Assembly: GCF_900099915.1 (NCBI RefSeq)
Contig: NZ_FNDB01000001.1
Location: 124,001 to 188,000, forward strand
From: Flavobacterium omnivorum
Lineage (GTDB): Bacteria; Bacteroidota; Bacteroidia; Flavobacteriales; Flavobacteriaceae
DNA length: 64,000 nucleotides
Direction of reading: 5' to 3'
The position numbers and the translations under genes are program-made. The notes beneath the pieces were generated by a model. The model did no database searches, had not been told where the DNA came from, and was given only the letters and a program-made list of their open reading frames with translations. Shown here one piece after another: positions 16,982 through 24,640 of the stretch. The stretch's first letter is position 1. Each line of letters opens with the position of its first letter.

Positions 16982-18883
16982 TTACAAGGTCTCTTTCAGC
17001 CATTTAAAAAATTCACCTTGCCAAACTTGAGCGTTTTGTGGTTTTAACACCCAGTGATTTTCTTCTGGAAAATACAGAAATCGGCTTTTTAAGCCAAGCA
17101 ATTGAGCTGCTTGGAAAGCTTCTTGTCCTTGTCCTACTGGCACCCGAAAATCTTTGCCGCCTTGAATAATTAAAATAGGCTTATTCCATTTTTCTACTAA
17201 AGTCATTGGGTTGAACGTCGTATAGGTTTTTTGGGCTGCCGCATTGTCTTTCTCCCAATACGCGCCACCAAAATCCCAATTGCTAAAGAAAACTTCTTCG
17301 GTTGTCCCAAACATACTTTGAGTATTAAATACGCCATCATGGGCAATAAAGGTTTTGAAACGGTTTTTGTGAATTCCGGCTAGATAGAAAACAGAATATC
17401 CACCATAACTAGCACCAATGCAGCCCAAACGGCCTGTATCAACATATTTTTCCTCCGCCACTGCATCTATTGCTGATAAGTAATCGTCCATAACTTGTCC
17501 GCCCCAGTCTTTACTAATTTGCTCGTTCCATTCCACACCATGACCGGGCATTCCGCGGCGGTTTGGAGCTACGACGATATACCCATTAGCGGCCATCAAT
17601 TGTAAATTCCATCGGTAGGAATAAAATTGTGTTAAGGCAGATTGTGGCCCACCTTGACAATATAAAAGAGTTGGATATTTTTTTGTGGCATCAAAATTTG
17701 GTGGAAGAACCACCCAAACCAACATTTTTTTACCGTCGGTTGTCGTCACGTAGCGTTTTTCAGTTTTGCTTAATGCCAAAGAATTATACGTTGCAGTGTT
17801 GACATTAGAAAGTTGTTTCCAAGAATTTTTCTTTAGATTATAAGAAAAAATTTCCGCCGCATGATTCATGTCGGTTCTTGTTAAAATGATGTTATTATCT
17901 GAAAAACCTACTAAATCAGTGACGTCAAAATCGCCAGTAGTGATTTGGCGAACAGTGATCATAATTTTAGTTTCACCCGGGAAATTAACTTCAAATAACT
18001 GTTTTGTACCATCAATTGGCGCTACAAAATATACTTTTTTTCCATAAGCGCTCCACATAAAATTATCTACGGTTCCGTCCCAATTAGCCGTTAAATTCAT
18101 ATTTATTCCTTTGAAACTCACGATTAGGTCGTTTTTATCGGCTTCATAACCGTCTTGTTTCATTCGCAACCAAGTCAAATTCCCTGTTGGAGAAAATTGT
18201 GGAGCAGTGTCATATCCCAAGTTTTCCTCGGTTCTATTGATGGTTTTTCCTGTTTCCAGATTGTATTCGAAGATATTAGTGTTTGTAGAAACTGCATAAT
18301 TGGTTCCTGCTTTTTTCTTGCTTACATAAAGGATACTCTTGCTGTCTGGTGTCCAAATATAATCTTCGTCTCCACCAAAAGGTTTTTGTGGACTGTCAAA
18401 ATTTTCGCCCTTTAGAATGTCAATTCCTACGGCACCGTCTTTGTTTTCTTTGTAAAAAACATGATTGAATTTCCCTTCATTCCAAGTGTCCCAATGGCGG
18501 TAATTCAATCCATCATAGATTTGAACATCTGATTTTTCCAGTTCCGGATAGAAATCTTTTCCTAAAACTTTTTCTATTTTCACCTCTTCATTGTAAACAA
18601 GATATTTCCCGTCAAGTGAAATGTTTTTATCTTTGAGTAGGTCTTTAGTATCTTTTACCTCGGTTGGATTGCCTCCAATTACAGGTAAAGTGTAGAACTT
18701 AGTTTCTGATTTATTTGCCGCAACAGATGGGGTGGTTACTTTATAAACTACATTTTTTCCATCCTTAGAAATGCCTAGTGGAGTCACTCTTCCTAGTTTC
18801 CAAAGCAGCTCTGGTGTCATTACATTTTGTGCCATAACGGTTAAACTCATCATAAATAAGGGTATAAATAGTATTTTTTTCAT
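16982..18883 (-). CDS. Secreted S9-family serine peptidase (acylaminoacyl / dipeptidyl peptidase type)
   Basis: This 633-residue protein has a signal peptide (MKKILFIPLFMMSLTVMAQ), an N-terminal beta-propeller (about 20-380) and a C-terminal alpha/beta-hydrolase domain. The catalytic Ser is in GASYGGYSVFY, Asp in GGKDFRVPVG and His in ENHWVLKP. It probably trims peptides in the periplasm or outside the cell. An upstream in-frame ATG at 18922 would add 13 basic residues before the signal peptide; the ATG at 18883 gives a standard leader. It is monocistronic, with an intergenic repeat element upstream. Confidence 0.93.
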   Translation of the reverse strand: MKKILFIPLFMMSLTVMAQNVMTPELLWKLGRVTPLGISKDGKNVVYKVTTPSVAANKSETKFYTLPVIGGNPTEVKDTKDLLKDKNISLDGKYLVYNEEVKIEKVLGKDFYPELEKSDVQIYDGLNYRHWDTWNEGKFNHVFYKENKDGAVGIDILKGENFDSPQKPFGGDEDYIWTPDSKSILYVSKKKAGTNYAVSTNTNIFEYNLETGKTINRTEENLGYDTAPQFSPTGNLTWLRMKQDGYEADKNDLIVSFKGINMNLTANWDGTVDNFMWSAYGKKVYFVAPIDGTKQLFEVNFPGETKIMITVRQITTGDFDVTDLVGFSDNNIILTRTDMNHAAEIFSYNLKKNSWKQLSNVNTATYNSLALSKTEKRYVTTTDGKKMLVWVVLPPNFDATKKYPTLLYCQGGPQSALTQFYSYRWNLQLMAANGYIVVAPNRRGMPGHGVEWNEQISKDWGGQVMDDYLSAIDAVAEEKYVDTGRLGCIGASYGGYSVFYLAGIHKNRFKTFIAHDGVFNTQSMFGTTEEVFFSNWDFGGAYWEKDNAAAQKTYTTFNPMTLVEKWNKPILIIQGGKDFRVPVGQGQEAFQAAQLLGLKSRFLYFPEENHWVLKPQNAQVWQGEFFKWLKETL

Positions 18884-18960
18884 TTTAGTAATTGATTTTT
18901 TACGAGTGATAAAATTAGCCAATTTAATCTAATGTTTTTTTGTTTTTAACACTTGCTTTT

Positions 18961-19039
18961 TAGCCCCGATAGCAGTGAAAATCCTTTTATTTTTTTCTTT
19001 AAAAAATAAAATATTGAAACGGATAGCGGGATTAGCTCC
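18961..19039 (+). repeat. Hairpin-cored dispersed repeat, copy A
   Basis: The unit begins TAGCCCCGATAGCAG and ends AGCGGGATTAGCTCC. The core TTTTATTTTTT-CTTT-AAAAAATAAAA folds on itself. The same conserved ends, with a different but again self-complementary core, occur at 36402-36480 (inverted) and 36646-36726. It fills the divergent promoter region between the S9 peptidase and the FAD oxidoreductase. Confidence 0.8.
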
Positions 19040-19073
19040 AAAAAATTATTATTTTTATGAAAAATATTTGAAT

Positions 19074-20186
19074 ATGGATTTGAGCTATTGGGAGTTGAAA
19101 AACTGGTTTACTGATGTAGATTATACTATCGTAGGAAGCGGAATTGTTGGTCTACACGCTGCTTTACGCTTGCGCGAAAGATTCCCCCAAAGTAAAATTC
19201 TAGTCTTGGAAAAAGGAATGTTGCCACAAGGCGCCAGTACTAAAAATGCTGGATTCGCTTGTTTTGGAAGTCTTTCGGAAATTATAGACGATTTAAAATC
19301 CCATGCAGTGGAGGAAGTGGTAAATCTGGTTCATAAACGATGGAAAGGTTTGCAATTGCTGCGAAATAGGCTTGGTGATGACAGTATAGATTTTAAGCCG
19401 TATGGCGGATATGAGTTATTTTTAAAAGATGATGAAAGCAGTTACGAAGATTGTCTTCGAAAATTACCATTTATCAATGAAATTTTAAGACCCCTTTTTA
19501 AAGCTGATGTTTTTGCCAAAGAAGTAGGTCGTTTTGGGTTTAATGGCATACAAGAATATTTAGTTTTCAATCCATTTGAAGCCCAGATTGATACTGGAAA
19601 TATGATGCAGGCGTTGTTAAAACAAGCAGTTGCTGAAAATATTTTAATTTTAAACCAACAAACAGTCACCTCCTATTTAGATAAAGGCAATAGTGTTGAA
19701 GTCGCTCTGGGTGATTTTAGTTACACTTCCAAGAAAATACTTTTTGCGACGAATGGCTTTGCAAATGAATTAACTAATGGTGCAGTTAAGCCTGCAAGAG
19801 CACAGGTTTTAATCACAGAGCCGATTAAGAATTTAGATATACGTGGAACATTTCATTTAGATCGAGGGTATTATTATTTTAGAAATATTGGGGATCGGAT
19901 TTTATTGGGTGGAGGAAGAAACCTAGATTTTGAGACGGAAAACACGACCGCATTTGGACAAACAGAAATCGTCCAAAAAAAATTGGAAGAGTTATTAAAA
20001 GAAGTAATTTTGCCAAATCAGGATTTTCAAATTGCACACCGTTGGAGTGGAATCATGGGTATTGGCAACAGTAAAAACCCCATTGTTTCACAACTATCTG
20101 ATTCGGTATATTGTGGTGTGCGATTGGGCGGAATGGGCGTGGCAATAGGTAGTTTAATTGGAACAGAATTAGCAGATTTAGTATAA
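19074..20186 (+). CDS. FAD-dependent oxidoreductase (DAO family)
   Basis: This 370-residue protein has an N-terminal dinucleotide-binding motif (YTIVGSGIVGLHAALRL) and the second FAD motif LVLEKG near residue 55. Its late segment YYYFRNIGDRILLGGGRN matches D-amino-acid-oxidase/glycine-oxidase-like DadA/ThiO folds. The open frame extends upstream to 18975, but those codons translate the dispersed repeat, so the ATG at 19074 (MDLSYWELKNW) is chosen. The substrate is unknown. The stop overlaps the mtgA start (TAATG), so the two are translationally coupled. Confidence 0.87.
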   Translation: MDLSYWELKNWFTDVDYTIVGSGIVGLHAALRLRERFPQSKILVLEKGMLPQGASTKNAGFACFGSLSEIIDDLKSHAVEEVVNLVHKRWKGLQLLRNRLGDDSIDFKPYGGYELFLKDDESSYEDCLRKLPFINEILRPLFKADVFAKEVGRFGFNGIQEYLVFNPFEAQIDTGNMMQALLKQAVAENILILNQQTVTSYLDKGNSVEVALGDFSYTSKKILFATNGFANELTNGAVKPARAQVLITEPIKNLDIRGTFHLDRGYYYFRNIGDRILLGGGRNLDFETENTTAFGQTEIVQKKLEELLKEVILPNQDFQIAHRWSGIMGIGNSKNPIVSQLSDSVYCGVRLGGMGVAIGSLIGTELADLV

Positions 20187-20932
20187 TGGCAACAAAAATA
20201 ACAGCAAAAAAATCAAGACAACCCGTTAAAAAAGAACCTATTTCTTTTATGAGTAAACTAACCCGTTTTTTATTCAAAGTCTTGATTTGGTTCTTTGGAC
20301 TTTCTTTATTTTTTGTCGTGTTTTTTAAATTTGTTCCAGTTTTGTTTACGCCATTAATGGTGATTCGGGCAATTGAAAATAAGGTTGCGGGGAAAGAAGT
20401 TTTTTTTAGCCACGACTGGGAACCAATTGAAAATATTTCCATGAATCTTCAAAAAGCTGTAATCGCCAGTGAAGATGGGACTTTCTTGAAGCACAATGGC
20501 TTTGATTTTGTTGCGATGCAAAAAGCGTATAAAAGTAACGAACGAGGGCGAAGAATAAAAGGAGGAAGTACCATATCGCAGCAAACCGCTAAGAATGTAT
20601 TTCTCTGGCAAGGTAGAAGTTATTTGAGAAAAGGCCTTGAGGCTTATTTCACTGTTTTGATAGAAATTATTTGGGGTAAAGAACGCATTATGGAAGTGTA
20701 CTTGAACAGCATCGAAATGGGAAATGGGGTGTATGGAGCGCAAGCAGCTGCAGAACATTGGTACAGAAAAGGAGCTTCCAGCCTCACTCCGATGCAGGCA
20801 GCTGGAATCGCAGCAATTTTACCCAATCCACGAAAATACTCGGCAACTAGTTCTTCCTCCTACATCAACCGACGAAAAGATAAAATTGTTCGCGTGATGC
20901 GTCAAGTAGGGAAAATAGACTATTCAAAATAG
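20186..20932 (+). CDS. mtgA: Monofunctional biosynthetic peptidoglycan transglycosylase
   Basis: This 248-residue GT51 enzyme polymerises lipid II into glycan strands. A basic N-terminus precedes one membrane anchor (about 24-52). The GT51 signatures are present: the catalytic-Glu motif ASEDGTFLKHNGFD, KGGSTISQQTAKN, and KERIMEVYLNSIEMG. There is no transpeptidase domain, which sets it apart from class A PBPs. It is coupled to the FAD oxidoreductase and followed by a terminator. Confidence 0.94.
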   Translation: MATKITAKKSRQPVKKEPISFMSKLTRFLFKVLIWFFGLSLFFVVFFKFVPVLFTPLMVIRAIENKVAGKEVFFSHDWEPIENISMNLQKAVIASEDGTFLKHNGFDFVAMQKAYKSNERGRRIKGGSTISQQTAKNVFLWQGRSYLRKGLEAYFTVLIEIIWGKERIMEVYLNSIEMGNGVYGAQAAAEHWYRKGASSLTPMQAAGIAAILPNPRKYSATSSSSYINRRKDKIVRVMRQVGKIDYSK

Positions 20933-20975
20933 TTTTTCTTACCTCAGAAACACAATCAAACAATTTCAAAAAATA

Positions 20976-21016
20976 AAAAACCGTAAACTCTTAATTAAAA
21001 GATTTTACGGTTTTTG
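20976..21016 (+). terminator. Terminator after mtgA
   Basis: AAAAACCGTAAA (20976-20987) pairs with TTTACGGTTTTT (21004-21015). It also closes the minus-strand tRNA-fragment side. Confidence 0.75.
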
Positions 21017-21020
21017 TTTG

Positions 21021-21070
21021 TGGAGAATACCGGATTCGAACCGGTCACCTTCCCGAACGCTTTCGGGACA
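21021..21070 (-). pseudogene. Partial tRNA (3' half: T arm and acceptor strand)
   Basis: Read on the minus strand, the segment contains a T arm, GACCGGTTCGAATCCGGT, and the acceptor 3' strand ATTCTCCA. Both match the complete tRNA-Ala at 21376-21452 apart from a paired change in the T stem. The D arm and the 5' acceptor strand are missing, and the anticodon-arm position holds a CCCGAA/TTCGGG hairpin instead. It starts two bases after the GIY-YIG gene stop. Confidence 0.8.
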
Positions 21071-21072
21071 CT

Positions 21073-21327
21073 CTATTCAGATGATTCTTTTGATATTAAA
21101 AATTCAATATATTTTCTACTTTTCTTCTTTTTGATTTCCATTTCTCTTTGTACAGCCAATGAGCGTGAATCAAAACTTTCAAAATAAACCATTATACAAT
21201 CTTTAGCCACTTTTGTGTAAGCACTTCTGCTATTTAAATGGTCATTAAGTCTATTTTTAATATTTTTACAGGAACCAGTGTAATATTTGTCTAAAGTATT
21301 AGAGAAAATGATATAAGTATAAAACAT
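21073..21327 (-). CDS. GIY-YIG nuclease-family protein next to a tRNA
   Basis: This 84-residue protein consists of a single GIY-YIG domain of the UPF0213/YhbQ-like type. The first motif reads YTYI-n-YYTGS, followed by the catalytic Arg/His region (IKNRLNDHLN). The C-terminus is basic (EIKKKKSRKYIEFLIS) and ends in ESSE. In Bacteroidota such genes are often found right beside tRNA genes with a tRNA 3' half behind them; exactly that arrangement is seen here (tRNA-Ala upstream, fragment downstream). The distal catalytic Glu is uncertain by eye. It is probably a mobile or tRNA-associated nuclease; its activity is unknown. Confidence 0.8.
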   Translation of the reverse strand: MFYTYIIFSNTLDKYYTGSCKNIKNRLNDHLNSRSAYTKVAKDCIMVYFESFDSRSLAVQREMEIKKKKSRKYIEFLISKESSE

Positions 21328-21340
21328 AGGCTTTAAAATA

Positions 21341-21366
21341 AAAAAGCCTCACATTGCTGTAAGGCT
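21341..21366 (-). terminator. Terminator after tRNA-Ala
   Basis: On the minus strand, AAGCCTTACA-GCAA-TGTGAGGCTT is followed by T6. It lies between tRNA-Ala and the GIY-YIG gene. Confidence 0.75.
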
Positions 21367-21375
21367 TGATTTTAC

Positions 21376-21452
21376 TGGTGGAGAATATCGGATTCGAACC
21401 GATCACCTCTTGCCTGCCAGGCAAGCACTCTAGCCAAATGAGCTAATCCCCC
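21376..21452 (-). tRNA. tRNA-Ala (GGC)
   Basis: The gene has a full cloverleaf with encoded CCA: acceptor GGGGGAT/ATTCTCC, anticodon stem CTTGC/GCAAG, anticodon GGC and a T arm with GGTTCGAATCC. The alanine identity pair G3-T70 is present. Confidence 0.95.
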
Positions 21453-21578
21453 GAACTTGACAGCAAAGATAGCATATAAATTTCTCAAAATGCAAATTTC
21501 AAAAATACAAATCTATTCTGTTTGAAAAAAAGTCAAATGCTCCGTTACTTTTTCTAACTTTACATCAAAATCCCCAGC

Positions 21579-22346
21579 ATGGTATCAGAAAACCCAACAG
21601 GCTCGCTCTTCACAACATTCGATAATAAAATTGCAACGGTAACTTTTGGTCATCCAGCAAGTAATTCTTTTCCGAGAGAATTACTAGACAGACTCACAGC
21701 CGAGTTTCATAATTTAAGTGCTAACCCCACTATTACACTTATTGTGATTCAAAGTGAAGGAACAGGAGCTTTTTGTGCGGGAGCCTCCTTTGATGAACTT
21801 TTGTCGGTTTCTAACGAAGGAGAAGGAACCCAATTTTTTTCTGGATTCGCCCATTTAATTAATGCTATGCGATCTTGTTCTAAACTTATTGTTGGCCGTA
21901 TTCAAGGAAAGGCAGTGGGAGGCGGTGTAGGAATTGCTTGTGCTTGCGATTATACTTTGGCTACAAAAAATGCTTCAATAAAACTGTCTGAATTAGCAAT
22001 TGGTATTGGTCCCTTTGTCATAGAACCTGTAGTCTCAAGAAAAATTGGTAAGACAGCGATGTCCGAAATGACTTTGGCAGCAGAAGAATGGAAATCAGCA
22101 GACTGGGCCGTCGCCAAAGGATTATATGCTAGTACTTTTGAATCTATTGAGGCTCTTGATATTGCCATTACTAATTTCAGTGCTAAATTGTCCAGTTATA
22201 ACCCAGATGCTTTAATCGAAATGAAGAACGTGTTGTGGGATGGAACCCAAGATTGGGAGGCACTTTTGGTGGAACGAGCTGCAATTTCTGGAAGACTAGT
22301 GTTATCTGATTTTACTAAAAAAGCATTATTACAATTCAAAAAATAA
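21579..22346 (+). CDS. Enoyl-CoA hydratase/isomerase family protein
   Basis: This 255-residue crotonase-fold protein has an oxyanion-hole segment FCAGASFDELL (residues about 65-75) and a second conserved loop KAVGGGVGIACACDYTLA (about 110-127). The position of the usual second catalytic Glu reads LSELAIGIGPFVIEP, so one candidate Glu is present. It probably acts in branched-chain or fatty-acid catabolism (methylglutaconyl-CoA-hydratase-like), but the substrate cannot be fixed. A 57-residue membrane protein gene follows after 6 bases, then the 6-pyruvoyl-tetrahydropterin-synthase-like gene. Confidence 0.87.
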   Translation: MVSENPTGSLFTTFDNKIATVTFGHPASNSFPRELLDRLTAEFHNLSANPTITLIVIQSEGTGAFCAGASFDELLSVSNEGEGTQFFSGFAHLINAMRSCSKLIVGRIQGKAVGGGVGIACACDYTLATKNASIKLSELAIGIGPFVIEPVVSRKIGKTAMSEMTLAAEEWKSADWAVAKGLYASTFESIEALDIAITNFSAKLSSYNPDALIEMKNVLWDGTQDWEALLVERAAISGRLVLSDFTKKALLQFKK

Positions 22347-22352
22347 TTTATC

Positions 22353-22526
22353 ATGAAAGTTCTAACGCTTGTACAACAAGTAAATATTGAAGAAAAATTT
22401 AAAAATGCTACAGACAATAGTTACCAAATTGGTATTATTATTGGATCTTTTATTCCTTTCGTTGTTTTAATTGGTCTAGCCTATTGGATGTATACTAGTG
22501 CAAAAAAAAGAGACAAAGAACTTTAA
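22353..22526 (+). CDS. 57-residue single-pass membrane protein
   Basis: ATG at 22353, TAA at 22524. The N-terminus is hydrophilic (MKVLTLVQQVNIEEKFKNAT) and is followed by one strong membrane segment (IGIIIGSFIPFVVLIGLAYWMY) and a basic tail (AKKRDKEL), which predicts the tail in the cytoplasm. It is wedged 6 bases after the enoyl-CoA hydratase and 34 bases before the queD-like gene. No function is known to me. The tight spacing and clear membrane topology support it as a real gene. Confidence 0.7.
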   Translation: MKVLTLVQQVNIEEKFKNATDNSYQIGIIIGSFIPFVVLIGLAYWMYTSAKKRDKEL

Positions 22527-22560
22527 TTATTTACTAAATTTGCATCAAAATTAAAATCTA

Positions 22561-23025
22561 ATGAGCAATATCAGAATTACAAAACAATTTAGTTTCGAAA
22601 CTGGACATGCCTTATATGGTTATGACGGCAAATGTAAAAATGTTCACGGACATAGTTATAAATTATCAGTAACCGTAATTGGATCTCCAATTACAGATCG
22701 TTCCAATGTAAAATATGGAATGGTAATTGACTTCACGGATTTAAAGAAGATTGTAAAAGAAGAAATTGTAGATCAGTTTGACCATGCGACTGTTTTCAAC
22801 GCAACTACTCCGCACATCGAATTGGCAAATGAATTAATGACCCGCGGACATCATGTTATATTGGTAGATTACCAACCAACAAGCGAAAATATGGTAGTCG
22901 ATTTTTCTCAAAGAATCATCAATAGATTACCACAAGGAATCACTCTTTTTTCCCTAAAATTACAGGAAACTGAATCTTCTTTTGCAGAATGGTTTGCCTG
23001 TGATAATGTGAAATCCATACTGTAA
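22561..23025 (+). CDS. queD: 6-pyruvoyl-tetrahydropterin / 6-carboxytetrahydropterin synthase
   Basis: This 154-residue T-fold enzyme has zinc ligands H16 (ETGHALYG), H29 and H31 (VHGHSYKL), with catalytic C25 (GKCKNVHGH) nearby. It converts dihydroneopterin triphosphate to 6-carboxytetrahydropterin for queuosine synthesis, or acts in a related pterin reaction. QueD is favoured because bacteria use it for queuosine; PTPS proper cannot be excluded. lpxH follows after 4 bases. Confidence 0.86.
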   Translation: MSNIRITKQFSFETGHALYGYDGKCKNVHGHSYKLSVTVIGSPITDRSNVKYGMVIDFTDLKKIVKEEIVDQFDHATVFNATTPHIELANELMTRGHHVILVDYQPTSENMVVDFSQRIINRLPQGITLFSLKLQETESSFAEWFACDNVKSIL

Positions 23026-23029
23026 CTTC

Positions 23030-23782
23030 ATGCAATTACCCCATAACAAAAAAATATATTTCGCCTCCGATCAGCATTTTGGCGCACCAACACCCGAACT
23101 GAGTTTTCCGAGAGAACAAAAATTCGTAGCTTGGCTCGACGAGATAAAAGGCAATGCAGAAGCTATTTTTCTGTTGGGCGATTTATTTGATTTTTGGTTC
23201 GAATACAAAACCGTAGTCCCCAAAGGTTTTATTCGAGTTCTTGGCAAACTTGCTGAAATCAGAGACAGTGGAATCCCCATTTATTTCTTTGTAGGAAATC
23301 ACGATTTATGGATGGAAGATTACTTTCAGAAAGAATTAAATATTCCGGTGTTTCATGACAATCAGGAATACACTTTTGGAGATAAAACATTCCTTATTGG
23401 CCATGGCGACGGAAAAGGTCCAGGTGATTTAGGATACAAACGCATGAAAAAGGTATTTACCAATCCGTTTTTTAAATGGCTTTTTAGATGGATTCATCCG
23501 GACATCGGCGTGAAACTGGCGCAATACCTTTCCGTAAAAAACAAACTCATTTCTGGCGATGAAGATGTGACCTTTCTTGGAGAGGACAATGAATGGCTCA
23601 TTCTTTATTCTAAAAGAAAACTAGAAACCAAACACTACAATTACCTTATTTTTGGACACCGCCATTTGCCTATGAAAGTAACCGTGGGAGAAAATGCCGA
23701 GTATGTAAATCTGGGTGACTGGATTACGTATTTTACATACGGAGTTTTTGATGGGAAGAATTTCGAGATTAAAAAGTATTAA
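23030..23782 (+). CDS. lpxH: UDP-2,3-diacylglucosamine diphosphatase
   Basis: This 250-residue calcineurin-like phosphoesterase releases lipid X from UDP-2,3-diacylglucosamine in lipid A synthesis. The metal-binding motifs are in order: D14-x-H16 (ASDQHFG), GDLFDFW, GNHD, GHGDGKGPGD and the final GHRH (FGHRHLP). It is probably co-transcribed with the queD-like gene just upstream (4-base gap). Confidence 0.9.
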   Translation: MQLPHNKKIYFASDQHFGAPTPELSFPREQKFVAWLDEIKGNAEAIFLLGDLFDFWFEYKTVVPKGFIRVLGKLAEIRDSGIPIYFFVGNHDLWMEDYFQKELNIPVFHDNQEYTFGDKTFLIGHGDGKGPGDLGYKRMKKVFTNPFFKWLFRWIHPDIGVKLAQYLSVKNKLISGDEDVTFLGEDNEWLILYSKRKLETKHYNYLIFGHRHLPMKVTVGENAEYVNLGDWITYFTYGVFDGKNFEIKKY

Positions 23783-23803
23783 AATCATCGTAAAAATTAA
23801 ATT

Positions 23804-24010
23804 ATGAAAACTGAAAATAAAGTATCTAAATTCTTTTTTTTACTAGGATCAATATTGCTGTTAATGGGGCTGTTATCTGTAGACTTAGGTGATTTTTCAT
23901 TTGAAGTCAATAAAGGACCATATAGAAATATCATCCTTGGAGCTTTATTTTTAATGATTTTCTTGTACAAAGTTTACAAAGAGAAAAATACCAATCAGAT
24001 TAAAGAGTAG
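23804..24010 (+). CDS. Small two-helix membrane protein
   Basis: This 68-residue protein has two membrane segments (about 9-25, FFFLLGSILLLMGLLSV, and about 43-60, IILGALFLMIFLYKVY) separated by a short acidic/aromatic loop and ended by a basic tail. It lies 21 bases after lpxH and may be co-transcribed. I do not recognise the family. Confidence 0.6.
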   Translation: MKTENKVSKFFFLLGSILLLMGLLSVDLGDFSFEVNKGPYRNIILGALFLMIFLYKVYKEKNTNQIKE

Positions 24011-24134
24011 TTAGTTGAACAAACTCCACACAATTATACTTTCTAATTTGTTATGCTGGAAGCTTCTTTCAAGGGAGGTGAGAGTATTTCCTTTGTGTTT
24101 ATAAAAAAAAGGTTAAATGATAATTAGCAAGTCC

Positions 24135-24491
24135 CTAATTCATCCCCTCTCCATACAAATAATCATCCAATTTTATTTTAAACAAAGTACCTTCCACCAA
24201 GTCTTTTACGGCATCTAATTCTTCCATGGAAACGGCCAAATCAATTTGGGAACAAGGTGTTTTTAGTAAAAATTTTTGGCATTTGTTCTTCAGTTCACAA
24301 TCATCACAACATTTGTTTTGGATATAGCTGTCTTCAATACAGCGCTTAAATAGTTGCAGTTCCTGTTTGGTAAAATAAAAACCCATTTCTCTAAAAACCA
24401 GTTGGACTTTGTCCAATACTACATCATTGTCTTTTCTCCAGTAAAAAGCAGTGCCTAAATTGTTATGATATATTTGTTTTATTTCTTGCAT
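24135..24491 (-). CDS. Conserved protein with a cysteine cluster, unknown function
   Basis: This 118-residue cytosolic protein has a cysteine-rich middle (NKCCDDCELKNKCQKF, then TPC) that could bind metal. The N-terminal half is basic/aromatic and the C-terminus acidic. A Bacteroidota-type -7 element lies 17 bases upstream. I recognise this only as a conserved flavobacterial protein. It converges on the two-helix gene and does not share an operon with the MFS gene, which lies behind its promoter. Confidence 0.65.
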   Translation of the reverse strand: MQEIKQIYHNNLGTAFYWRKDNDVVLDKVQLVFREMGFYFTKQELQLFKRCIEDSYIQNKCCDDCELKNKCQKFLLKTPCSQIDLAVSMEELDAVKDLVEGTLFKIKLDDYLYGEGMN

Positions 24492-24507
24492 GTGTCATCA
24501 ATTTGAA

Positions 24508-24534
24508 ACAAATATAAGTATTATTTATATTTGT
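24508..24534 (-). promoter_or_regulatory. Palindromic promoter region of the cysteine-cluster gene
   Basis: On the minus strand TATATTTG (24516-24509) fits the -7 consensus. It forms one arm of the inverted repeat ACAAATATAA / TTATATTTGT (24508-24517 and 24525-24534), so it could also be an operator. Confidence 0.4.
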
Positions 24535-24640
24535 TCTAAATAATAAGACATAAAAAAGACATAAAAAAAGTCGGTAAGTAATCTTGAGATTAATTTATCG
24601 AAAGATAATAAGAAGTGTTTTTTCTAAAAAAAACTATTTA

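Noticed and set aside
18975..19073. Upstream extension of the FAD oxidoreductase frame
   Set aside because: It is the dispersed repeat copy A read in frame; the protein motif starts near the ATG at 19074.
21021..21070. A second functional tRNA
   Set aside because: It lacks the D arm and 5' acceptor strand; only the 3' half is present.
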